From Xestospongia muta (Eukaryota > Porifera > Demospongiae > Haplosclerida > Petrosiidae), in contig OY848925.1 in the NCBI GenBank assembly GCA_963693285.1, positions 6,860,932 to 6,924,931 on the forward strand: DNA of 64,000 nt, in the 5' to 3' direction. Under the pieces are notes generated by a model that saw only the letters and a list, made by a program, of their open reading frames with translations, ran no database searches and was not told where the DNA came from. The translations under genes were made by a program, and so were the position numbers. This document shows, piece after piece, positions 28,272-50,420 of this stretch (positions are counted from its first letter, which is position 1; each line of letters opens with the position of its first letter).

Positions 28272-30815
28272 ATGGCCACTTCAGACTTCCCTCCCACTAC
28301 AAGCTCAGACCAGCTGACAGGCTTAAAACAAGCTCCTTGGGAGTCCAAGTATCACTGGTTGTGCAGGAGAAAATTTATAGAAGATCACAAGACTCGCTAT
28401 GACTTGAAAAGAGTTATTTCCTTGTCCATGGTTTGGGCCAACTACAACCTATTAGGCTGTACAAATTCAGAGAAAGATCTTGTGTTATATTATCCTGTAC
28501 CAGACCAAAGTGAAATAGATCGTTGGCTAAAAGTCCATAAAGATATTTTAGATGATGATCATCAGATGATCACTGCTGTAATACACAATAAACAGGTCAA
28601 ACTGGACAAACCAGTCAACCCTCAGTCTAGTATTAGTAAGAATGGGAATCAATCAAATGACCACACACATTTAAGTGAACCCATTATACCTAAGTTGACT
28701 CAAACATATTTGTGTTTAAAATGTGCAAGAACTGATCATCCAGTTACTAAGTTATCACTTAATACTGTAGAGTGCTTACCTCGAGAAATATGGTTAACAA
28801 TATTAGTGAATTATGGTCTGACAGCAAAAGATCTTGCTAATCTTGAAATTTCATGCAAGTGGTTTTCACAATGTTGGGAAGGTAACAATTATTTTATATA
28901 ATCTGTGATCATATCCTATATCTTAATATTAGGATATTCCATTACTGAAGAAGCTGCTTGTCTAGTTATTAAACATTATAAGAGACAAAGATTTGGAGAA
29001 CTTACAAATCATTGTATGTCAAAATATGCTAATATCATTTATTGCTAGCTATCTGTCAGTAAATCAATATAATTTATTATATAATAGCAATGTTTAGGGG
29101 CTAGAGGTGTGGATTATGGAGTGAAATATTAACTTCAATCTACTGTCTGTTAATACTGATATATATTGATATTATCTTTATATAGTAAAAGTGATATCAT
29201 GGAAGGAACGACTTTATATATTAAATAAATTAGAAAGTAATGCTTCTACTTTGGCAGCTGGATCCTATCAAAATATAATGGTTACTGATAACAGGTAATC
29301 CACTATTATAACAATGTTTATTTACTACATCTTGTGCAGACATATTTTAACATGGGGTGCAGGGAAATTTGGACAACTTGGTAATAATGTTCGTGAGGAC
29401 TATGTTGTACCTCAAGATGTGTCTAAGTATCTACCTTCTGATAGACATGTTGTTCAGGTATTATATTAACTGTACTCTGTGTGTGATGTTAACTCTGATC
29501 TGATCTAGGTATCTGCTGGGTGTGGTCATACAGGTATATTGACCAATGAAGGTGAGGTTTATATCTGTGGAGACAACCAATATGGCCAACTAGGTTAGTA
29601 GTTGCCAAGATAATTTGGCTTGTTTTACTGGTTATTAATACAGGTTTGACAAATTTACAAGGTCAACAATGTTTAGTGCCAACAAGAGTTGATGAAGGAC
29701 TGAGCAGTATACATGTTATCCAGATAGCATGTGGTAGCAGTCATACTATGTTCCTTAGTGATACAGTAAGAGATACTACCAGTAGTGACTTTAATATCAT
29801 GTTAATACTGCATACTAGGGAAGAGTATACTCTGTGGGTCATGGAGACTCTGGACAATTAGGTCTAGGACCTTGTGTAAAGATAGCATCAACTCCAGCTT
29901 GTGTTCCACTTCAATATGAAGAATTTAACTTTATTTTTATAGCAGCTGGCAACGCTCACAACAGTCAGTACATCACATGTAACGTACTTGTATATATACA
30001 TGTATATAGTACTATTAACAGACTGTGGGAAAGCATTTACATGGGGTTTAGGATCAGCTGGACAACTTGGTCATGGAGGGACTAAAAATCTCAGCACAGT
30101 TAGTTATAATTGACATGATCCTAACATCTTTATATATATATATAGCCTGCTCAAGTGACCGCCAAAGTCCATGGCAAAAAAATAATATTTGCAACAGCTA
30201 GCATGTGTCATTCAGTACTGTTAGATTCCCAAGGTATGACAGGTATACAATGAGATGTTAACATTACACTATTTAGGAGAGGTATATACATGTGGCAAGG
30301 GAGGAGGTATTTTAGGACATGGAGATACTTCTATTACAAAAATTCCTAGAAGAGTGGAAGGATTAGTTGTAAGTGTGTACCTTTTAATATATAATTAATA
30401 ATACAATTAATAGGGTATCCCCATTGTACAAGCTGCAGCTGGTGTTGTTCATACTGTATTCATTGCAAAAGATGGGCGTGGCTTCTGGTGTGGAGAAGAC
30501 ATGGCTCGCTATCTGTGTGTAAGTTCTTAATTAATAATTTAATTAGATATGTATTATATCTATAGATAAGCACTGCTGTACCTACGGCAATGAATCTTCC
30601 AGAACCTTTAGTAGCAGCTGCCATTGGTGATTCTCATATTGTTTTAAAAATGAAGTGAGTCTATTTTAATAAACCAAATGTGGTTATTAATTTATTAATA
30701 AATTAACAGATCTGGTCGTTATATGAGTATGGGCAAAAATGGTCGCTACCAAACTGGTCACAGAACACTAAGGGGAGATGCTGTTCCTGAGTACACTTAC
30801 ATACCAAATATCTAA
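28272..30815 (+). CDS. Chimeric gene: NKRF N-terminus fused to F-box/RCC1 protein
   Basis: Exon 1 (28272 to about 28881) starts MATSDFPPTTSSDQLTG, identical to the NKRF-like gene at 31584, and carries an XTBD (XRN2-binding) domain. At about 28750-28754 it joins, in frame, the F-box exon (LSLNTVE, then CLPREIWLTILVNYGL). The remaining exons give the full set of RCC1 repeats and end at TAA 30813-30815. Splice sites match copy 1 and no stops were seen. Three in-frame changes set it apart: about 57 codons of the NKRF linker are missing, seven codons before the F-box are missing, and the XTBD core reads LLGCTNSEKDLV instead of FLGCRYSEKVEDLV. The last change hits the best conserved XTBD segment. 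Whether the protein is made is unknown; the frame being open across all exons argues for function or very recent origin. Confidence 0.85.
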
Positions 30816-30861
30816 CATTTCCAATGTATCATAATCTGTTGTTTGTATTGAATGTACTTGT

Positions 30862-31430
30862 TTATTTTCGTTTTGAAGCATCTTTAAATATTTGCCAAGA
30901 TGGTCCTTGTTGTTGAATTTTTCCAGTGGCTAGTAAGTACTCTTCTTCTTCTGTTCGTATTTTTCTTGTTTTCTGTCTCAATTCATAAATTTTTTTACGA
31001 TAATCTGCTATCATTTGTGGCATTAATCTCATATTTTCTTCAATTTGAGCTTGTCTATGATAGAAATAAAATAATGATCTGTAATAACATAAGATGATAA
31101 TTAAGTAGTAGATTACAATGAAGTAATACTGTATTGATGTCACTGCCCCTTCTTAATTAGTTTCAAAGGACACAGTTAGGTATTGTGTTAATTAACTTTA
31201 ATAGTATTGTCATACCTAGCTTCTTTATTTCTCTCCCATTTGCTCAATTTAAGAGGTTTGTCATTTCCTCTATTACATAATGGTTTAGCTGGAATGTTCT
31301 CTCCATTAAATAAAAGAGTACGTCGTACTTCAGCTAGTTTTCTTCTACTGAGGACTGGCTTTCTCCATCTTCCATTGACAAATGTCGGCTTGCCAAGTTC
31401 TAGTATCTTTGAATATACTTTATAAGACAT
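30862..31430 (-). CDS. Mitoribosomal protein mL64 / GADD45GIP1-like
   Basis: Two exons, 31430-31216 and 31054-30862, joined as EAR-QAQIEEN, give about 135 residues. The N-terminal part (MSYKVYSKILELGKPTF, then GRWRKPVLSRRKLAEVRR) is basic. The second exon has QAQIEENMRLMPQMIADYRK followed by a Lys/Arg/Glu helix, which matches the signature of mL64 (GADD45GIP1, CRIF1), where I recall AECMAKMPQMI at the same place. In vertebrates the protein sits near the exit tunnel of the mitochondrial ribosome and helps insert OXPHOS subunits. It is shorter than the human protein. It is probably the sole functional copy, because the upstream copy is frameshifted. Its 3' end is 46 bases from the convergent chimeric gene. 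Confidence 0.72.
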
Positions 31431-31583
31431 GTTATACCACGTGTTTAATTAACTTAAATCGATTGTTATACGGAGAAGTATACGGAAACATTCTGAAATT
31501 TGTATAAAAAATGTAATGTAACAAAATTGATTATAATTTTAGCTCCGTATACTACACTTTAGGTATTTTTACCACATGCTGAA
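31431..31583. promoter_or_regulatory. Divergent promoter, mL64 / NKRF-like
   Basis: 153 bases between starts. GTATACGG at 31478-31485 and CCGTATAC at 31545-31552 form an inverted pair about 60 bases apart, conserved in the duplicate at 28106-28271 although nearby bases have changed. Confidence 0.6.
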
Positions 31584-32885
31584 ATGGCCACTTCAGACTT
31601 CCCTCCCACTACAAGCTCAGACCAGCTGACAGGCTTAAAACAAGCTCCTTGGGAGTCCAAATATCACTGGTTGTGCAGGAGAAAATTTATAGAAGATCAC
31701 AAGACTCGCTATGACTTAAAAAGAGTTATTTCCTTGTCCATGGTTTGGGCCAACTACAACTTTTTAGGCTGTAGATATTCAGAGAAAGTGGAAGATCTTG
31801 TGTTATATTATCCTGTACCAGACCAAAGTGAAATAGATCGTTGGCTAAAAGTCCATAAAGATATTTTAGATGATGATCATCAGATGATCACTGCTACAAA
31901 GAGGACACTTAACGAAACAACAAGGGATGATCCTTTATCCAAGTACTCTAAAATCGAGTCACCATCCGAAGAATTACATGATTCAGAGTATGTGTCATCT
32001 GATCCTCCCAGCGCTGATTCAATTCCATTTGAACAACTCACTCACCAACTTGATTCTCTCATTTCTGTAATACGCAATAAACAGGTCAAACTGGACAAAC
32101 CAGTCGACCCTCAGTCTAGTATTAGTGAGAATTGGAATCAATCAAATAACCACACCCATTTAAGTGAACCCATTATACCTATGTTGGCTCAAACATGTTT
32201 GTGTTTAAAATGTGTAAAGACTGATCATCCAGTTACTAAGTTAGATAATTTGTGTAGTAAATTAAAGCAATCTGTTGATTACATGTTTACTGAAGACCAG
32301 AGTAATGAAAAAACATTAGAGCTTTCAATTAACGGCACTGTGATAACCTGTCAAACAGGTTTGAACAAGCGAGACATGAAGAAACAGGCTGCTCAAGATA
32401 TTCTGGATAAAATACAAGCTTATCAGGATTTACAGCCTAAAAAACCAGTTTGTCCAGCTAGTGGTCGTAGTGTAGTTGACAGACAAGAGTTAACAATCAC
32501 TAATGGAGATGATAGAAAGATAACAGAAAATAATAAAGGTCATCAGCTGTTATGTAAGATGGGATGGAAGGGACATGGAGGGCTTGGCGAAAAAGGACAA
32601 GAAGTTCCCGTTTTAATGGATTTACAAGACAGAGGGAGAACTGGTCTTGGAGGAGGAAACCCCTCGTTATTATCTCGTTACGATATTAGATCAAGATTAA
32701 AAGACTTTGTGGAAAATTCTCAGGAAACTCAACTTCAATTTCCTACAGAGCTTAGCTCAGATGATCGACGTCTTGTACATACATTGTCAGAACAATACAA
32801 CTTGAATCATAAGTCACATGGAAAAGGAAATGAGAGGTACCTTATTGTGAGCAAAAAGACTGAGCCCCGTACCAGTCACAATTAG
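31584..32885 (+). CDS. NKRF-like protein: XTBD, dsRBD-like, G-patch, R3H
   Basis: A single exon of 433 codons in an intron-rich neighbourhood. Residues about 20-85 are an XTBD domain (WESKYHWLCRRKFIEDHK, then ISLSMVWANYNFLGCRYSEK), the module that binds nuclear exonuclease XRN2. A disordered linker follows. Residues about 225-285 look like a double-stranded RNA-binding fold ending NKRDMKKQAAQDILDKIQ. Residues about 315-355 are a G-patch (KGHQLLCKMGWKGHGGLGEK). The C-terminus is an R3H domain (DDRRLVHTLSEQYNL, HKSHGKGNERYLIV). This order is that of NF-kappa-B-repressing factor, a nucleolar protein that recruits XRN2 and the helicase DHX15 for rRNA processing. The last codons lie in a short direct repeat (about 32858-32909). 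Its 5' third is duplicated in the chimeric gene upstream. Confidence 0.88.
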   Translation: MATSDFPPTTSSDQLTGLKQAPWESKYHWLCRRKFIEDHKTRYDLKRVISLSMVWANYNFLGCRYSEKVEDLVLYYPVPDQSEIDRWLKVHKDILDDDHQMITATKRTLNETTRDDPLSKYSKIESPSEELHDSEYVSSDPPSADSIPFEQLTHQLDSLISVIRNKQVKLDKPVDPQSSISENWNQSNNHTHLSEPIIPMLAQTCLCLKCVKTDHPVTKLDNLCSKLKQSVDYMFTEDQSNEKTLELSINGTVITCQTGLNKRDMKKQAAQDILDKIQAYQDLQPKKPVCPASGRSVVDRQELTITNGDDRKITENNKGHQLLCKMGWKGHGGLGEKGQEVPVLMDLQDRGRTGLGGGNPSLLSRYDIRSRLKDFVENSQETQLQFPTELSSDDRRLVHTLSEQYNLNHKSHGKGNERYLIVSKKTEPRTSHN

Positions 32886-32936
32886 ACTGAAACCCGTACC
32901 AGTCAGTCATGCCAAGCAATGTTGGAACAGGACCAA

Positions 32937-33056
32937 TTAAAAATATTATATTATAATATAATATAATATTATATAATATAATATTATATTATATTATATT
33001 ATAATATAATATAATATAATATTATAATATTATATTTTAATTGTTAATATTATTAA
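32937..33056. repeat. AT-only palindromic satellite
   Basis: About 120 bases of nearly pure A/T made of TAATATTA/ATTATA-type units in both orientations, so it can fold on itself. It separates the convergent 3' ends of the NKRF-like gene and ZFYVE26. Confidence 0.85.
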
Positions 33057-33159
33057 GGTGATTATTTATTGAATTTTTTGAACCAAGAATAGAGAATCTT
33101 TACCTGTGAATACAAACAGTAACCACACATATAAACACACACACACATATTGAGATGTA

Positions 33160-44709
<11,550 letters not shown>

Positions 44710-44915
44710 GAAGAGTATACAATGTGAGACTTGCCTTGTCAATGCATGAATGTGGTGTACACGAAAAGACACGGGAATTTACTGATAAGTACTAATGATT
44801 ATTTCTCCCTTTCATTTCTGTACAAATTTCAGAAGGGTTAAAAATTAAAGCAGTAACTCAATGTTATGCAATTCCGTATACTTAGAAACCTTATCGTTAT
44901 CAATACACTCATGTG
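44710..44915. promoter_or_regulatory. Divergent promoter, ZFYVE26 / SLC46 array
   Basis: 206 bases between opposing starts, with an exact CCGTATAC at 44874-44881 about 35 bases before the first transporter ATG. This is the same motif as in the two mL64 promoters. Confidence 0.5.
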
Positions 44916-46822
44916 ATGCATAGCTCTGCAGAGAGGCAGGCCCGCCCACCTCTTACTGCAATGGATACCACTTCTCTCTTAGAAAATTCTGGCTCTTGTG
45001 GTTCAGCTCCTGGCAGTCTACTCAGCAGTGCTAGAAGCAGTCGTAGAAGCAGTCGTAGAACTTCAGTCTCATCAGTTGAATCGAACAGTGAACAATGGGT
45101 TAAATACATTCCACCTAATGCAGCTGAGCCTGATCTTTTTCCATGTACATGGGCTGATGTGAGACGTAAAATATTTCCTGTTGAAATTCTTTTTCTATTG
45201 TTTATGTTTGGTTATTTTTTCTTCACACAACTTTATCAACAATATTACTTTCAACATTTAGCTGGAGAACTGCTATCTAATCTCCCAAACTATACAGCAC
45301 CTGCTACACCAATCTGTTTCAATCAAGATAACATTGTCAACCATACAAATACCACTGCCTTTCAAAATTTACAGGATAAAGTTAACAATCTCAACATGTA
45401 CTCAGCAATACTATATTTATCTTTATCTGCAATAGTTGCATTAGTTCTTGGTCCTCTCTCAGATTTGATTGGGCGTAAACCAGTACTGTTTTATGCTCTT
45501 TTAGGTCTTGTGGTTGCATCTTTAGCCCAACTATTCATTGTTCATTTAAAAGCAAGTGTGTATTTTTATCTTATACCTGTTTCCATATTTGGTGCATCAG
45601 GAGGTCATGCTGCTTTGATTGGTCTCGTGTTTGCATCTGTTACAGATGTCACTTCTTCAAAGAAATGGTTGACAATTCGTATGGCAGCCATTGAAGCAGC
45701 TATAACGCTAGCCCGTGCTATTAGCTCAGTTGCTGTTAATAATTGGATCAATAATAACGGGTGCCGTTTTCCACCTCCTGCTTGGCTAATGTTCTCTGTA
45801 ATCATAATACCATGTTTCTATTTGTTTCTTATGTCAGAACCACTTACTGAAAAATTAAAACGTAACACTAGAAGACATTACTCTGGAAGACAAAAGTTGC
45901 AAGAAATATTCAATGGCTTCAAATCTTTTCTAAATCCTTTTTATATTGGGTTTAGTAATTGGTGGAGATTATTGATTGTTACTTGCATTATTGCTATGGA
46001 AGCACTCACTATCATTGGTAATTATGAAATCATTAACTACTTTTTACATAACAAGCCTCTTGAATGGAGTTATGGAAGGATTGGAGTATATGGAGCCATC
46101 TCTTCTATATCAATGGGTATTAGTTTGGTTTGTGTACTACCTCTCCTCATTGCTATCAAATTTTCTAATGCTCTTATATGTTTTACAGCCAGTTTATTTG
46201 GTGTTGTTACATATATTATGATGGCTACTGTTAAAACTAGCTGGGAAATGTATCTTGGTATGTGAAGAATTAGGAACTAGTTTCACTAGATAATGGCTTC
46301 TTTTTTTCTTTAGCTGGTATATTTCAAGGAATTGTTATTATTTCTTTTCCAGCAATTCGATCTATTTTAACTGGATTGGTATACCCTCAAGACCTTGGTA
46401 AGTAAACTCATTACTATGTATATACTAAAATCAATGCATCTACTGTAGGTGCTGTATTTTCAATAACTTCCTCTTTACAAATGATAGCATCTATTGGTTC
46501 GTCAGTACTATTTAATAAAGTATATCATCCTAAGGATGTAGTCAATGGTCACACTGTTAATGCTGGTATAGTGTTCTGGATTGCAGCTGCTATCTGGGCA
46601 GGAGCAATACCACTAATTTTGTAAGCGAGTGAAATATGATTAAGACAACAATTTTTCTTATTTATTAGGTTATTGATGTGCTGTAAAAGAAAAGATAAAA
46701 GTTCTTTAAAAAAGAAAGATCTGTTGCCACCAGGGACTAGAGGACTGCTTGATAATGGTAATCATAACTCTGACTACTGCTCAGTATCAAGGGACCTGCA
46801 TAGTTCTTCAACAATACAATAA
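44916..46822 (+). CDS. SLC46-like transporter, array gene 1
   Basis: First of four tandem same-strand MFS genes. Four exons: a long exon to about 46259, then about 46314-46398, 46449-46621 and 46669 to TAA 46820-46822. ATG is at 44916; 44961 (MDTTSLLEN) is an in-frame alternative. A Ser/Arg-rich cytoplasmic N-terminus of about 80 residues precedes TM1 (PVEILFLLFMFGYFF). A glycosylatable luminal loop follows with NYTAP, CFNQDN, NHTNTT. The MFS signature is LGPLSDLIGRKP. Exon 2 has AIRSILTGLVYPQDLG and exon 3 a conserved AVFSITSSLQ, corresponding to the SLC46 segment around TM10-11. Relative to the middle pair it is clearly diverged. Substrate unknown: SLC46 members carry folates, other small molecules or muropeptides. 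Confidence 0.85.
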
Positions 46823-46920
46823 AATTATCGTCTGTATTAAATTGTGTTTTTTTGTTAATGAAATATAAATCTTTAATAATTTATAATTTTAAGCAGTGTG
46901 CAACGCCTACTTCCTCCAAC

Positions 46921-48539
46921 ATGTCTAACCATAATGAATTTAAACAACCCAGCTCTTTGAGTAAGGTGTCTACCACCTGGTATAGACAACAATTGAAGTT
47001 TATTAAGGTCTTTCCCATGGAAATATTTTTCATTATTTTTATGTTCATCATCATTACATTTACTCAACTCTACCAGCAATATTTCTTCCAACGTATTACT
47101 AGAGATGCTCTGTCCAAGTTATCAAACTATACTACACCTTCTCATTCTGTCTGTCTTAAACAAGACTACATTGTTAACTACACTGGTAATGCATCGTTCC
47201 AGAACTTACAAGCTAATATCAACAGTTTAAGTATGTATGGAGATATAATATGTTCATGTACATCATCATTGATGGCTCTAATACTTGGTCCTCTCTCAGA
47301 TAGAATTGGTCGTAAACCAGTTATTTGTTATAATATAACTGGAGTTCTCTTGGCTGGTGTAATGCAAGTTCTTATTATAGAGCTGAACCTTGATGTCCAT
47401 TATTATCTATTAGCAATTTTTATATATAGTTTAGGAGGAGGATATACTACTATGGGGGGTATTGCTTTTGCTGCTGTATCAGATATTACACCTAAGAAAT
47501 GGTTAACAGTACGTATGGGTGCTATAGAAGCTGGTATAGGTATTGGAAAGGCATTAAGTTTTATTGTAACTTATGTTTGGTTGCAGTACAATGGCTGTCA
47601 GTTTGGACCTCCTTCATGGCTAATGTTAGGAGCTGTAATTGTATTGTTAGTCTTTTTTAGTTATCTACCAGAATCCCTGCCTAACAATCAAGAAAATAGT
47701 CCCTATGGCCAAAAGAATACAATTAAGCAAATTGCCAATGGAGCAAAAATTTACTTTTGGCCTAAATATGTTGGTTTTTCTTGTTGGTGGAAAGTTTGGG
47801 TAGCTACAATAATTATATGTTCTGAGTGTCTTTGTGATCTGGGAACATCTTCAATAACTCCTTACTTCTTACACAATAAACCTCTCCAATGGTCCTATGA
47901 TTACATTGGTATATATGGAGTAGTCATTTCTAGTACAAGTGTTGGATCTCTCTTGATTATTCTACCCAAAATGGTGGCTATCGGATTGTCTAATGCAACA
48001 ATTGCTTTGATTAGTGCTGGAGTTGCTATAGCAACTAATATAGCAATAGCAAATATTAAAAGTACTTGGGAAATGTATATTGGTAAGTATTGTTATTATG
48101 AGTAACATTAATTTATAGGTTTATTTAGTCGGTGGTTTAAAAAATTTTGACCAGGTTGGATTTGTTGCCATAAGATCAATATTAACTGGTCTGGTTAGTC
48201 CTAATGACTATGGTTAGTAGTGATATAATGAATATAGTTATATTAAGTGTTATAATATAGGAGCTATTTTAACTATTACTTCAGCTCTACAATCAGTGGC
48301 ATCTGTTGGTGCATCAATTTTATTTAATAAACTCTATCATCCTCAGTCTGTAGTAAATGGTCATACTGTACATGCTGGTATTGTGTTCTGGATTGCAGCT
48401 GGTATTTGGATTGCTATAGTACCACTTATTATGTAAGTTATTATGATATAAACTCTATTTACCATCTACTTGTATTCTGTATAGGTTATTGCTTTGTTTC
48501 AAGTCAAAGAAGCCACAAAAGCAACTGCCCACTCACTAA
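46921..48539 (+). CDS. SLC46-like transporter, array gene 2
   Basis: Four exons from ATG at 46921 (MSNHNEFKQPSSLSKV; a second in-frame ATG lies upstream at 46858) to TAA 48537-48539. From FPMEIFFIIFMFIIITFTQL onward it is nearly identical to gene 3, including most third-codon positions. The first about 30 residues differ between the two. The central cytoplasmic loop differs as well (NNQENSPYGQKNTIKQIA here). The MFS signature LGPLSDRIGRKP and luminal NYTTP and NYTGNASF sites are present. The C-terminal tail after exon 4 is short and Lys-rich. The identity pattern suggests gene conversion or a recent duplication. Function is otherwise as for gene 1. Confidence 0.85.
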
Positions 48540-48638
48540 TTAGATGAGTGGGCGGCTAATTTATTTAAAATTATTAAGCACACCTACTTCCTCCTTTAGT
48601 GTGGTAGTTTGTATACCCGCTTTCATCATTTGGTTAAA

Positions 48639-50286
48639 ATGTCCTACCAGATCAAAAATGGAAAAGCTAGCATTCAAAAAGAGGAGACAACACCATCTTC
48701 TATCTCTTTTGATAAACATTCTAATTCCTGGTCATGGCATCGATTGAGGATCTTTGCCTTTCCCATGGAAATATTTTTCGTTATTTTTATGTTCATCATC
48801 ATTACATTTACTCAACTCTACCAGCAATATTTCTTCCAACGTATTACTAGAGATGCTCTGTCCAAGTTATCAAACTATACTACACCTTCTCATTCTGTCT
48901 GTCTTAAACAAGACTACATTGTTAACTACACTGGTAATGCATCTTTCCAGAACTTACAAGCTAAAGTCAACAGTTTAAGTATGTATGGAGATATAATATG
49001 TTCATGTACATCATCATTTATGGCTCTAATACTTGGTCCTCTCTCAGATAGAATTGGTCGTAAACCAGTTATTTGTTATAATATAACTGGAGTTCTCTTG
49101 GCTGGTGTGATGCAAGTTCTTATTATAGAGCTGAACCTTGATGTCCATTATTATCTATTAGCGATCTTTATATATAGTTTAGGAGGAGGATATACTACTA
49201 TGGGGGGTATTGCTTTTGCTGCTGTATCAGATATTACACCTAAGAAATGGTTAACAGTACGTATGGGTGCTATAGAAGCTGGTATAGGTATTGGAAAGGC
49301 ATTAAGTTTTATTGTAACTTATGTTTGGCTGCAGCACAGTGGCTGTCAGTTTGGACCTCCTTCGTGGCTAATGTTAGGGGCTTTAGTTCTACTACTAATG
49401 TATTTCATTTTCTTACCAGAATCGCTTCCTAAAAATCAAAGATACAACGGATTTACAAAAATTGTCAATGGAGCAAAAATTTACTTTTGGCCTAAATACG
49501 TTGGTTTTTCTCATTGGTGGAAAGTTTGGGTAGCTACAATAATTATATGTTCTGAGTGTCTTTGTGATCTGGGAACATCTTCAATAACTCCTTACTTCTT
49601 ACACAATAAACCTCTCCAATGGTCCTATGATTACATTGGTATATATGGAGTAGTCATTTCTAGTACAAGTGTTGGATCTCTCTTGATTATTCTACCTATT
49701 TTGGTGGCCATTGGATTGTCTAATGCTCTCATTGCTTTGATAAGTGTTGGAGTTGCCATAGCAACTAATATAGCAATAGCAAATATTAAAAGTACTTGGG
49801 AAATGTATATTGGTAAGTATTGTTATTATGAGTAATGTTGACTATGAAGGTTTATTTAGTTGGCGGAATAAAAAATTTTGACCAAGTTGGATTTGCCGCC
49901 ATAAGATCTATATTAACTGGTCTGGTTAGTCCTAATGACTATGGTTAGTAGTGATATAATAAATATAGTTATATTAAGTATTATAACATAGGAGCTATTT
50001 TAACTATTACTTCAGCTCTACAATCACTGGCATCTGTTGGTGCATCAATTTTATTTAATAAAGTATATCATCCTCAGTCTGTAGTAAATGGTCATACTGT
50101 ACATGCTGGTATTGTGTTCTGGATTGCAGCTGGTATTTGGATTGCCATAGTACCACTTATTCTGTGAGTTAATTATGTTTATAGTGGTCTGTTAATAATT
50201 ATATTATTAGTTTATTTCTTTGTTTCAAACCAAACAAACCTTCTCGTCAGGAAGAAGACCAACCTCTGTTGTCCAGTAGTGACTGA
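48639..50286 (+). CDS. SLC46-like transporter, array gene 3
   Basis: Near twin of gene 2. ATG at 48639 (MSYQIKNGKASIQKE); the open frame extends upstream only through non-ATG codons. TGA at 50284-50286. Exons follow the same pattern, with exon 2 at about 49859, exon 3 at about 49992 and a tail exon from about 50211 that ends with Ser/Asp-rich residues. The central loop is shorter than in gene 2 (KNQRYNGFTKIV). Introns are also partly alike, which dates the copy as young. Confidence 0.85.
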
Positions 50287-50420
50287 CATAATTATGGTAG
50301 ATCTATTATCAGCGGAGAATATAAATAAATTAAATATTTTATAATAATTTTTGTCAATTGCATTCAGCCCCACCTCCTTTGTTCTCTGCGAGCTGGCATG
50401 TGATTATTATTAATGCAGAA

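Larger units (their letters stand above)
25404..28752. repeat. Tandem segmental duplication, copy 1
   Basis: This copy runs from inside exon 1 of the F-box/RCC1 gene to inside the NKRF-like N-terminus, and is repeated at 28753-32243. Exons, introns and intergenic DNA are nearly identical in both copies. Offsets of matching points are 3349 at the junction, 3327 at the RCC1 stop, 3325 at the mL64 start and 3312 at the NKRF start. Confidence 0.92.
28753..32243. repeat. Tandem segmental duplication, copy 2
   Basis: Second copy of the unit at 25404-28752. It continues into the complete NKRF-like gene, so the copy 1/copy 2 junction is the point where the NKRF reading frame enters the F-box exon. 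The order F-box/RCC1, mL64, NKRF is presumed ancestral. Confidence 0.92.

Noticed and set aside
31584..32885. NKRF-like gene as a mobile-element ORF
   Set aside because: The domains are a cellular set (XTBD, G-patch, R3H) and there are no terminal repeats, reverse transcriptase or transposase.
48609..48638. Upstream extension of array gene 3 to 48609
   Set aside because: The extension begins at TTG, not ATG; 48639 is the first ATG in frame. The same reasoning moved other starts to 44916, 46921, 50421 and 59092.
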